DNA of 24,279 nucleotides from Verrucomicrobiota bacterium. Lineage in GTDB: Bacteria > Verrucomicrobiota > Verrucomicrobiia > Opitutales > Opitutaceae. The DNA is taken from positions 1 to 24,279 of the forward strand of contig JAEWNN010000104.1 in assembly GCA_023457035.1 (NCBI GenBank). The letters run 5' to 3'. The notes beneath the pieces are model-generated. The model did not search any database and had not been told where the DNA came from. It saw only the letters and a program-made list of their open reading frames with translations. Position numbers and translations under genes: made by a program. How positions within the stretch are numbered: the first letter of the stretch is position 1; every line of letters begins with the position of its first letter. Shown here in pieces: positions 15,263 through 22,541 of the stretch.

Positions 15263-16171
15263 TCAGGCGGACCGGCCCGCGCGCGAGCGGGCGAGCAGCC
15301 AGAGGAGCCAGGCGCGGGGGGCGAAGTGGCCGGTGCGGAAGAGCCGCTGCAACGCGGCGAGGGCGCGGCGAGGCTCGCGGCGCCAGGTCATGCGCGCAAC
15401 ATCGAGGAGCATGCCGCGCAGGAGACGGCGGCAGACGCGCCGGTCCACCAGAGGGTTGGCGAGGTGCTTCTCGAAGACGGCGGAGAACGCCTCGGGGAAC
15501 CGCACCGGGTCGGCGGTGGTGCTGACCGGGTGTTTGCGGTAGTTGAAGGTTGCGCGCGGAGAGAAGACCGGCCGGCAGCCGGCGGCGACGAGGGCGAGCC
15601 AGAGGTCGAGGTCTTCGCCGATGGTGAGCGCGGGGTCGAAACGCAGGCCGCTGGCGAACGGTTCGGCGCGGACGACGACGGCACCGGTGAGCACGAAGTT
15701 GTAGCCGAGCAGCGCGGTGGGAATCTCCGCGACGGGCAGCGGGGCGGGGATGACGTCGCGCCGGACGCAGCGCCCCTGGCGATCGATGTGGTTGGCGCCG
15801 CCGATGAACCAGTCGGCATCGGCGCCGGCGAGAAGCTCGAGGGCGTGGGCGAGATGGTCGGGCTCCCAAGCGTCGTCGGCGTCGAGGAAGGCGATGTGGG
15901 TGCCGCGGGCGAGGGCGAGCAGGGCGTTGCGGGCGCGCGAGACGCCGAGGTTGGCCGGGCTGCGCACGAGCTCGACGCGGTTGGCAGTGCGGGCGGCGAA
16001 CGCGGCGACGAGCGGAGGCGTGTCGTCGTAGGCGCCATCCTCGAAGACGAGCACCTCCCAGTGCGGCCAGGTCTGGGCGGCGACGGAGTCGAGGGCCGCA
16101 CCGAGGTAGGCGGCAGCCCGGTAGGCCGGGATGACGACGGAGACAAGCGGGTTGGGCGCAGGGGCGGCCAT
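15263..16171 (-). CDS. Glycosyltransferase family 2
   Basis: A 302-residue GT-A enzyme. VSVVIPAYRAAAYL opens the fold; EDGAYDDT (44-51) replaces the common DGSxDGT, LDADDAW is at 96-102 and the catalytic-base motif GEDLDLW at 185-191. The C-terminus is basic with a hydrophobic-aromatic stretch (APRAWLLWLLARS), as in the GT2 gene at 9189-10088. The start ATG (16171-16169) shares one base with the upstream stop (TGATG), so re-initiation is likely. The donor is unknown. Confidence 0.92.
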   Translation of the reverse strand: MAAPAPNPLVSVVIPAYRAAAYLGAALDSVAAQTWPHWEVLVFEDGAYDDTPPLVAAFAARTANRVELVRSPANLGVSRARNALLALARGTHIAFLDADDAWEPDHLAHALELLAGADADWFIGGANHIDRQGRCVRRDVIPAPLPVAEIPTALLGYNFVLTGAVVVRAEPFASGLRFDPALTIGEDLDLWLALVAAGCRPVFSPRATFNYRKHPVSTTADPVRFPEAFSAVFEKHLANPLVDRRVCRRLLRGMLLDVARMTWRREPRRALAALQRLFRTGHFAPRAWLLWLLARSRAGRSA

Positions 16172-17103
16172 CAGGAGGTGATATCGAAGGAACGAATGCG
16201 CTGGTAGGCGCGGCGGCGACCGCGCAGCTCGGCAGCGTAGAAGCGGCCCTGTTGCCCGGGCAGGCGGGCAGCGCGCAGGCGGGCACGCCAGTAGCGCCAG
16301 AGGCTGCGGGCCTCGGCCGGGGCCGTGCCGCCACGCAGGGATTCGACGATCACGGTGCCGAAGGAGATGCTCTCGACCAGGCGCAGCAGCGCGGGCTCCT
16401 CGAGGCGCGAGGCGGGCATGATGTGCGTGAGCACGAGATCGCGGAAGCGGGCGGCGCCGAGCCCGAGGTCGAACGTGCACAGGGCGATGTCGGTGTCCTG
16501 GCCGGAAATGCGTTCGGAACCGCGCAGCCCGAGGATCAGGTGTCGCCGATCGTCGGCGACGCGGGCGAGGTAACGTTCCCAGACCGGCCGGCGGATGAAC
16601 TCGCCGGCAGTGGGCGGGATCGCCTCGTAGTCGTGTGGGCCGGTGGCCAGCAGATCGCGGTCGAGCGGGCGGATGGCGAGGTAGCTCCACCAGCGGCGGG
16701 TCCAGGCGGCGGGCTCGCGCTCGAACTCCGGCACAAGCTGGCCGCCCCAGACGCCGAGCTCCGGGCGGGTCGCGGCGTCGGCGAGCCCGCGGGTGATGTA
16801 GTCGGGGGCGAGGAGGTTGTCGTCGTCGACGAAGAGGATGAGGTCGCTGCGGGCCTCGCGCATGGCGCGCATGCGGGCGGCGGAGATGCCGAGTGTATCC
16901 TCGCGGACATGGCGGCCGTGGGGATGCCACGCGAGGTCGTACTCGGAGGCGAGGGGGGCCGAGGAGGCGTTGTCGAGCAGGACAAGTTCCCAGCGTGTAC
17001 GGTCGGCCTCCTGCGCGCGCAGTGCCGTGAGCGTGCGCTCGAGGAAGTCGCGGCGCGGGTTGTGCGTGCAGACGACGACGGAGAGTTCGAAGGTGGTCGG
17101 CAT
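16171..17103 (-). CDS. Glycosyltransferase family 2, divergent
   Basis: A 310-residue GT-A enzyme beginning MPTTFELSVVVCTHNPRRDF. The donor motif is LLDNASS (42-48), a DNxS variant common in GT2s of surface-polysaccharide loci, and the metal motif is FVDDDNLL (91-98). EFEREPAAW and a GQDTDIAL segment (catalytic acid region) follow, and the C-terminal third is helical and basic. It belongs to the 'glycosyltransferase like family 2' with VDDDN rather than DADD, so it probably has a different donor from its neighbours. It lies 7 bp after the acetyltransferase stop. Confidence 0.88.
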   Translation of the reverse strand: MPTTFELSVVVCTHNPRRDFLERTLTALRAQEADRTRWELVLLDNASSAPLASEYDLAWHPHGRHVREDTLGISAARMRAMREARSDLILFVDDDNLLAPDYITRGLADAATRPELGVWGGQLVPEFEREPAAWTRRWWSYLAIRPLDRDLLATGPHDYEAIPPTAGEFIRRPVWERYLARVADDRRHLILGLRGSERISGQDTDIALCTFDLGLGAARFRDLVLTHIMPASRLEEPALLRLVESISFGTVIVESLRGGTAPAEARSLWRYWRARLRAARLPGQQGRFYAAELRGRRRAYQRIRSFDITS

Positions 17104-17110
17104 CGGAAAA

Positions 17111-17716
17111 TCAGGCGGCCGGCGGGACCGCGCCGCGGCGGAAGGAGTCGTCGCAGCGCACGGTGCCGACGACGCGGGCGGGGTTGCCGGCGGCGATGGC
17201 GCGGGCGGGGAGATCGTGGGTGACCACGGCGCCGGCGCCGACGACGGCGTGGTCGCCGATGGTGACGCCGCGCAGGACGGTGACGTGGTTGGCGAGCCAG
17301 ACGTTGCGGCCGATCACGACCGGGGCGACGGCGACCGGGGTGTCGGCGTGGACGGGGTGAAAGTCGGTGTCGAGGATCGAGACGCCCTCGCCGAGGAGGC
17401 AATCGTCGCCGATCCGGACGGAGCGGGCGGCGGCGATGGCGGTGCCGCCGTTGATGAAACCGCCGCGGCCGATCGTGAGGCTGGCGCCGGGCTGGACGGT
17501 AAGCCGCACGGGGCCGGCGCGGCCGTCGAGATCGAGGTGGTCGCCGAGGGTCAAATGTCCGCGATTGGTGATGGCGGGGGAGCGGCCGCGGAACAGCGCG
17601 TGGCGGCCGCCGTGCACGTGGTGACGGCGGAGGACCCACCAGACGCGGAGGGCGGCGGGCCAGGCCAGCGGTGTGGCGACGAGGCGGCGGATGCGGCGGA
17701 GCAGGGGCGAGGGCAT
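17111..17716 (-). CDS. Hexapeptide-repeat acetyltransferase (left-handed beta-helix)
   Basis: A 201-residue acyl-CoA-dependent O-acetyltransferase of the maltose/WbbJ-like group. Hexapeptide repeats (I/V/L-G-x4) run from about residue 54 to 165, e.g. LTIGRGGFI, VRIGDDCLLG, VVIGRNVWL, VTIGDHAVVG. The catalytic loop DTDFHP (116-121) provides His120, and the family end GNPARVVG is at 177-184. Likely role: acetylation of a sugar in the repeat unit or its precursor. I chose ATG 17716, 4 bp after the preceding stop, because the upstream in-frame ATG at 17776 lies within the preceding gene and adds no family sequence. About 40 residues precede the first coil. Confidence 0.9.
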   Translation of the reverse strand: MPSPLLRRIRRLVATPLAWPAALRVWWVLRRHHVHGGRHALFRGRSPAITNRGHLTLGDHLDLDGRAGPVRLTVQPGASLTIGRGGFINGGTAIAAARSVRIGDDCLLGEGVSILDTDFHPVHADTPVAVAPVVIGRNVWLANHVTVLRGVTIGDHAVVGAGAVVTHDLPARAIAAGNPARVVGTVRCDDSFRRGAVPPAA

Positions 17717-17720
17717 GGGG

Positions 17721-19112
17721 TTATCCCGGTGAACTCGGGGAGGCGTAGACGCAGAGAAGGTGCTCGCGGTCGCCATCGGCGACGCGGATCCAGTCCAGCG
17801 GTGGCCGGCCGAACCAACCGAGCAGCTCGGCCTCGGGGTAGGACTCGGGGCGGCGGCAGGGAGCGGCGACGATCACGATGGAGCCGGCGGCGAGGAGCCG
17901 GCGGGCGACGGCGGCGGGAGCGCCGACTCCCTCCAGATCGTGGAGACAGAGCGCGAGGTCGAAGCGGTGGTCGACCGGATAGGCGAGAAAGTCTCCCGCC
18001 AGGCCGCGGACGCCCGGGATGTTGGGTTCGTTGCCGCCGTCGATCGCGGTTTTCTCGGGAATCCAGTCCAGGCGCCGCAGGAAGGTGGAGCGGCCGGGTG
18101 CGACCTCGAGGACGGTCGCGGCGGCGCCGGCGTGTTCGCGGGCGAGACGCAGGATCTCGAGGTGGCAGTTGATCGGTTCACCGCGCTGGGTCGCCGCGGG
18201 GCGGGTGTGGTGGAGCAGCCGGGGCAGGATGGCGCGAGCGGCGCGGAGGTTGTCGAGTGCGAGCGGGCGGCGGGCGAACGCGCCGGCGAGATGGCGCACG
18301 GCCGCGCGGCGTTGGCGGTGGGCGGAGGCGTAGAGGGCCCACTCGCGCCGGATGGACGCCGGGTCGCGCTCGTGGAGGAGCGGGCTCACGGGCGGGGCGA
18401 CGAACGGGCGGCCGCGACGAGCGGCGGCGCGGCGGAGAATCTCCTCCTTGAGGGCGCGCTTGGCGGGGCCGTGGGTGAAGTTGGAGCTCTGCGCGTGCAG
18501 ACGGTAGCGAAGCAGTGGCGACAGAAGGTTGGCGAGCCGGCCGACCTCGGCGAGACGGAGGAAGAGATCGAGGTCCTGCGAGAAGGGCAGGTCTTCGCTG
18601 TAGCCGCCGACCTGCCGGAGCACCTCGAGGCGGAAGACGAGCGAGGGATGGATCATCGCGCCGCCGTTGCCGGTGAGCAGTTCGCGTTCGATGTCGGCGT
18701 GGAGGGCGGGCGGATCGTAGCGGTTCACGCGGGCCCCGTGGTCGTCGATGCTGTGGACGGACGTGCCGAGCGCGATCACCGCGGGGTGGGCGTCGAGGTA
18801 GCGGAGTTGCTGGGCGAGCCGATCCGGTTCGGCGATGTCGTCGGCATCCATGCGGGCGACGAAGGGGGCGGTGGCGAGCGCGAGGGCGCGGTTGAGCGAG
18901 CGGGTGATGCCGAGGTTGGCCTGGTCGACGCAGAGCAGGCGGGGGTCGGCGGCGGCGGCGGCACGGCAGCGCGCGGCGCTGTCGTCGGTCGAGCCGTCGT
19001 TGACGAGGATGAGGCGGAAGTCGGTCCACGTCTGGGCGCGGATGCTCCGGAGGGCCTCGTCGAGGAAACGGCCGGCGTTGAAGACCGGCATGAGAATGTC
19101 AACACGCGGCAT
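17721..19112 (-). CDS. GT2 glycosyltransferase fused to methyltransferase-like domain
   Basis: A 463-residue two-domain protein. Residues 1-215 are a GT2: DILMPVFNAGRFL, NDGSTDDS (38-45), MDADDIAEP (88-96) and SQDLDLFLRL (178-187). A helical, Arg-rich linker covers 216-325. Residues 330-460 resemble a class I SAM-methyltransferase: VLEVAPGRS (334-342) for motif I, AIDGG (356-360) for the acidic motif, FDLALCLHDLE (384-394) for the post-motif and GSIVIVAAP near 410. Motif I lacks the second conserved Gly (usual E-x-G-x-G-x-G), so SAM binding may be weak or lost. The start overlaps the upstream GT4 stop by 14 bp. Confidence 0.85.
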   Translation of the reverse strand: MPRVDILMPVFNAGRFLDEALRSIRAQTWTDFRLILVNDGSTDDSAARCRAAAAADPRLLCVDQANLGITRSLNRALALATAPFVARMDADDIAEPDRLAQQLRYLDAHPAVIALGTSVHSIDDHGARVNRYDPPALHADIERELLTGNGGAMIHPSLVFRLEVLRQVGGYSEDLPFSQDLDLFLRLAEVGRLANLLSPLLRYRLHAQSSNFTHGPAKRALKEEILRRAAARRGRPFVAPPVSPLLHERDPASIRREWALYASAHRQRRAAVRHLAGAFARRPLALDNLRAARAILPRLLHHTRPAATQRGEPINCHLEILRLAREHAGAAATVLEVAPGRSTFLRRLDWIPEKTAIDGGNEPNIPGVRGLAGDFLAYPVDHRFDLALCLHDLEGVGAPAAVARRLLAAGSIVIVAAPCRRPESYPEAELLGWFGRPPLDWIRVADGDREHLLCVYASPSSPG

Positions 19113-20361
19113 GGACGGCGGGACCGGCGATGGCGGTGAGCAGGGGCCGGTAGCAGCGCTCGAGACTGAACCGCTCGAGGGCGAGGCGGCGGGACTCGGC
19201 GGCGCGGGCGGCGCGGGCGGCGGGATCGCGGAGCAGCCCGACGATCTGGGCGGCGAAGGCCTCGGCGGTGTCGGCCGGCGGGGTCGAGGCGACGAGGAAC
19301 CCGAGTCCCTGTAGTCCGATGGAAGTGGTGACGACGGGTTTGCCGAAGGCGAGGGCCTCGAGGAGCTTGATCTTCACCCCGCCGCCGTGGCGGAGCGGGA
19401 CGAGGGCGAGGGCGGCGGCGCCGTAGTGGGACTCGGGATGCTCGACGTAGCCGAGGTTCTCGACGCCGGGCGGGAGGGAGGTGAGGCCTTCGCCGGCGCG
19501 GCCGCAGAGGCGGAGCCGGGCGGCGGGGTGGTCGCGGCGGACCAGCGGCCAGACCTCGGCGAGCAACCAGTCGAGCCCGGCGCGGTTGGCGGGGTTGGCG
19601 CTGCCGAGGCAGAGGCAGAGGTCGGGATCCTCGGGCCCGGGTGCGGCGCGCGGGGCGACGGCCTTGGGCACGAAGAGGACCCGCTCAGCAGGAACGAGTT
19701 TGGCGAAGGCGGCGCAATCGTCCTCCGAGATCGCGACGACATGGTCGGCGGCACCGAGCATGGCGGCCTCGGTCGCGGGGGTGAGATGGGCGAGGCGGCC
19801 GGGTTCGCCGAGCGCGGCGGTGGAGAGCGCCTTCTGGTGCCAGACGTTGTGGGTGAGCACGATCCGGGCGGCCGGGCCGGCGACGGCGAAGGCGCCGCCG
19901 AGCCAGGGGTAGTTGGCGATGAGGGCGGTCGGGCGCAGCCGGCGCACGAGACGGGCGACGAAGGCGAGTTCGCCGACCTCAAGCGGGCGGAACCACCGGG
20001 CGACTCCGGCGGGTATTCCAGCAAAGGGTACCGGCCGGCGCGCGTGCGGGGGCTCGGGGCGGAAGCGGGCGCCGAGACGGGTGGCGAGACCGCCGCCGAT
20101 CGGGAGACGCTCGGGGAACCAGTGGGCGGGGCCGAGGCGGACGCTGCGGCGGAAGTGCAGGTGGCAGACGGAGGCCAGTTCGGGCGGCGGGAGCCAGCGC
20201 CACGCGCGGGCGACCTCCTCGGGCTGGTCCAGCCAGGCGAAGTGGCAACGCACCCCGTGTGCGGCGAGGAACGACACCATCTCGTGCAGATAGGCGCCCG
20301 AGCCATCCTCCCGCGGACGCGGGGAGTGGCGGGTGACGAAGAGCGCGAGCGGGGCGGCCAT
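19099..20361 (-). CDS. Glycosyltransferase family 4 (GT-B)
   Basis: A 420-residue GT-B enzyme, slightly long. The N-domain opens LALFVTRHSPRPREDGSGAYL with the glycine loop DGSGAY (19-24). LTHNVWHQK (169-177) is the conserved HN(V/I) region. The C-domain starts near CLGSANPANRAGLDWLL (251-267) and carries the donor motif HGGGVKIKLLEALAFGKPVV (325-344), as in GT4 enzymes of the 'glycosyl transferases group 1, GGGxRxK' type. It follows the Wzt-like stop by 8 bp. Donor and linkage are unknown. It is the first glycosyltransferase transcribed after the export genes. Confidence 0.92.
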   Translation of the reverse strand: MAAPLALFVTRHSPRPREDGSGAYLHEMVSFLAAHGVRCHFAWLDQPEEVARAWRWLPPPELASVCHLHFRRSVRLGPAHWFPERLPIGGGLATRLGARFRPEPPHARRPVPFAGIPAGVARWFRPLEVGELAFVARLVRRLRPTALIANYPWLGGAFAVAGPAARIVLTHNVWHQKALSTAALGEPGRLAHLTPATEAAMLGAADHVVAISEDDCAAFAKLVPAERVLFVPKAVAPRAAPGPEDPDLCLCLGSANPANRAGLDWLLAEVWPLVRRDHPAARLRLCGRAGEGLTSLPPGVENLGYVEHPESHYGAAALALVPLRHGGGVKIKLLEALAFGKPVVTTSIGLQGLGFLVASTPPADTAEAFAAQIVGLLRDPAARAARAAESRRLALERFSLERCYRPLLTAIAGPAVHAAC

Positions 20362-20369
20362 GGGGATGG

Positions 20370-21611
20370 TCAGATGGCGGATACGGTGAAGGCCGGCTCG
20401 ATCCGGCAGCCGCCGAAGGAGCGGTCGCTCTCGTGGTCCTGCACGCTGGTGACGACGTCCCAGAGGGCGAAGCCGTCGAGGCTGTCGTAGAAGTGGCGGC
20501 CGGAGCCGAGGGCGGCGCCGATGCGGTAGGGCCCGGGGTGGAGCGGGAGGCGCGGCAGATCGAAACGGACGCGGGTCAGGCCGGGGCGCAGGGCGAAGGT
20601 GCGGCCGCCGCCGTCGGAATCCAGGGTGAGGATGCGCTGGCCGTCGACGGTCTTGAACCCGAGGCCGACCATCATGTTGTCGAGGGGCTCGCGGGATTCG
20701 ACGACGAACTCGATGGCGAAGGGTTGGTTGAAGCGGAGGCCGCCGGGGGAGACCACGGCGATCTCGCGGAAGCGGGCGATGCGGCCCTCGGCGCCGTGCG
20801 AGCGGTCGATGGACGCGACATCGAGGCGCAGGGGGGAAGCGCCGCTGTCCTGCGCATAGCGCTCGATGGCGACGTCGACATCCATGGGGCCGCTGGCCCG
20901 GCCGGCGTCGAGCACGACGCAGCGGCGGCAGAGGCGGCGGATGGCGGTCATGTGGTGGCTGACGAAGAGCACGGTGCGGCCGGAGCGGACGGAGACGTCC
21001 TGCATCTTGCCGAGGCACTTGCGCTGGAACTGCTGGTCGCCGACGGCGAGCACCTCGTCGACGATGAGGATGTCGGGCTCGAGGTGGGCGGCGACGGCGA
21101 AGGCGAGGCGCACGTACATGCCGCTGGAGTAACGTTTGACGGGGGTGTCGAGGAAGCGCTCGACCTCGGAGAAGGCGACGATCTCGTCGAATTTGCGGGC
21201 GACCTCGGCGCGGGTCATGCCGAGGATGGCGCCCTTGAGGAAGATGTTGTCGCGGCCGGAGAGCTCGGGGTGGAAGCCGGTGCCGACCTCGAGCAGGCTG
21301 CCGACGGTGCCGCGCAGGCGGATCTCGCCGCCGGTGGGCTCGGTGATGCGGGAGAGGATTTTGAGCAGGGTGCTCTTGCCGGCGCCGTTGCGGCCGATGA
21401 TGCCGAGCGCCTCGCCGGGCTGGACGTCGAAGGAGACGTCGCGCAGGGCCCAGAAGTCGCGGCGGTGATCGGGGGCCGGGGCGCGGCCGGCGAGCCGGGC
21501 GCGGCACCAGTGGCCGAGGCGTTCGACGTCCTCGCGCAGCGAGGTCATGCCGATCTGGCCGAGTCGGTACTTCTTGGAGATGCCGCGGATTTCGATGATG
21601 GGACGGGACAT
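20370..21611 (-). CDS. wzt: Polysaccharide ABC exporter, ATPase subunit (Wzt-like)
   Basis: A 413-residue ABC ATPase. Walker A GRNGAGKST is at 73-81, the Q-loop/VGT region LEVGTGFHPELSGRDNI (107-123) is characteristic of Wzt/TagH-type exporters, the signature YSSGM is at 161-165, Walker B ILIVDEVLAVGD at 181-192 and the H-loop His219. Residues about 265-413 form a beta-rich C-terminal domain like the Wzt carbohydrate-binding domain, which recognises a terminal chain modification in E. coli O9a. Its presence suggests chain-end recognition here, and the locus encodes possible terminators (methyltransferase-like domain, acyltransferases). Start ATG 21611; a 7-bp purine repeat fills the 44 bp before it. 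Confidence 0.93.
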   Translation of the reverse strand: MSRPIIEIRGISKKYRLGQIGMTSLREDVERLGHWCRARLAGRAPAPDHRRDFWALRDVSFDVQPGEALGIIGRNGAGKSTLLKILSRITEPTGGEIRLRGTVGSLLEVGTGFHPELSGRDNIFLKGAILGMTRAEVARKFDEIVAFSEVERFLDTPVKRYSSGMYVRLAFAVAAHLEPDILIVDEVLAVGDQQFQRKCLGKMQDVSVRSGRTVLFVSHHMTAIRRLCRRCVVLDAGRASGPMDVDVAIERYAQDSGASPLRLDVASIDRSHGAEGRIARFREIAVVSPGGLRFNQPFAIEFVVESREPLDNMMVGLGFKTVDGQRILTLDSDGGGRTFALRPGLTRVRFDLPRLPLHPGPYRIGAALGSGRHFYDSLDGFALWDVVTSVQDHESDRSFGGCRIEPAFTVSAI

Positions 21612-21614
21612 GCC

Positions 21615-21649
21615 GGGAGGGAGGCGAGAGGGGAAGGGCGAGAGGCGAG
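21615..21649 (+). repeat. Purine-rich heptanucleotide array (RGGCGAG type)
   Basis: Five contiguous 7-bp units on the plus strand: GGGAGGG, AGGCGAG, AGGGGAA, GGGCGAG, AGGCGAG. It fills most of the 44-bp gap between the permease stop (21656) and the Wzt-like start (21611). On the transcript it is pyrimidine-rich, so it cannot act as a Shine-Dalgarno for the downstream gene. The unit sequence differs from the CGGT family of arrays 1-3 but the period is identical. Confidence 0.6.
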
Positions 21650-21655
21650 GCCGGG

Positions 21656-22528
21656 TCAGACGGTGTCGACGAAGGTGCGGGCGGCGCGCTGGTAGGCGAA
21701 GATGCCGACGAGGAAGATGACGACGGCCACGACGACGGACTGGGCGTAGCGGGAGGGGTCGACGGTGCCGACGCCGAGGAAGACCCGGCGCGACGCCTCG
21801 ACAATCGGGGTGACCGGGTTGAGCTCGGCGATCCAGCGCCACTTCTCGGGGACACGCGAGAGCGGGTAGATGACGGGGGTGGCGTACATCCAGAGCTGGA
21901 TGAGGTAGCCCTGGATGTGGTTAAGGTCGCGATACTTCGCGGTGAGGGTGGAGAGGATCAGGCCGACGCCGAGGGCGAGCACGGCCATGTGGAGGATGAT
22001 CGCGGGGAAGACGAGCCAGTGGAGGCCCGGCGCGGGGAGGGTCGGCGTGGCCGTGAACCAGTGGGCGCGGGCGAAGAACACGAAGAAGGTGAGAAACTGG
22101 ATGCCGAGGGCGAAGAGGCTGGAGATGGTGAGGGCGAGCGGCGGGATGAGGCGCGGGAAGTAGACCTTCGAGAAGAGGGAGGCCGAGCCGGCGAGGGAAT
22201 TGCCGGTGTTGCCGAGCACCGCGGCGAAGTAGGACCAGCCGAGCATGCCGCAGAGGTAGAAGAGCATCGGCGGCACGCCGTCGGTGGGCACGCCGATGAC
22301 CTTGTTGAAGACGAGGGTGAAGGTAAGCGTGGTGACGATCGGATTGAGGAAGAACCAGGTGGGGCCGAGGATGGTCTGCTTGTACCGGGCGGTGAAGTCG
22401 CGCTGGATGAGCTGGCGAAGCAGGTCGCGGTAGGCGAGCAGGCCGCGCCAATCGATCGTGAACCAGGCGCTGCTGGCCTTGATGACGATCTCGGTCTGGG
22501 GCGGCGACGAAGGGGCGGGAGCATTCAT
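21656..22528 (-). CDS. wzm: Polysaccharide ABC exporter, permease subunit (Wzm-like)
   Basis: A 290-residue ABC-2 type membrane protein, usual length for Wzm/TagG. After a cytoplasmic N-terminus with the family segment LLRQLIQRDFTARYKQTILG (36-55), about six hydrophobic segments are visible near 57-78, 87-107, 130-153, 170-194, 205-222 and 262-280. KYRDLNHIQGYLIQLWMYATP and LNPVTPIVEASRRVFLG are strongly conserved ABC-2 exporter blocks. It pairs with the Wzt-like ATPase to move undecaprenyl-linked polysaccharide across the inner membrane. It begins 13 bp after the ligase gene stops. Confidence 0.94.
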   Translation of the reverse strand: MNAPAPSSPPQTEIVIKASSAWFTIDWRGLLAYRDLLRQLIQRDFTARYKQTILGPTWFFLNPIVTTLTFTLVFNKVIGVPTDGVPPMLFYLCGMLGWSYFAAVLGNTGNSLAGSASLFSKVYFPRLIPPLALTISSLFALGIQFLTFFVFFARAHWFTATPTLPAPGLHWLVFPAIILHMAVLALGVGLILSTLTAKYRDLNHIQGYLIQLWMYATPVIYPLSRVPEKWRWIAELNPVTPIVEASRRVFLGVGTVDPSRYAQSVVVAVVIFLVGIFAYQRAARTFVDTV

Positions 22529-22541
22529 GCAGGGAGGAAGA

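Noticed and set aside
16173..16198. Perfect 10-base Shine-Dalgarno AGGAGGTGAT on the plus strand before an ATG at 16196
   Set aside because: The frame is only ATG-CGC-TGG-TAG, three codons. On the coding strand the same bases encode the end of the GT2 gene, so the match is taken as chance.
20362..21855. N-terminal extensions of several real genes (for example frames opening at 4288, 5534, 9139, 10658, 12523, 15027, 16334, 21855, 24266)
   Set aside because: The extensions are Arg/Pro/Ala-rich frame shadows over upstream genes; conserved family N-termini begin at the internal ATGs used in the annotation.
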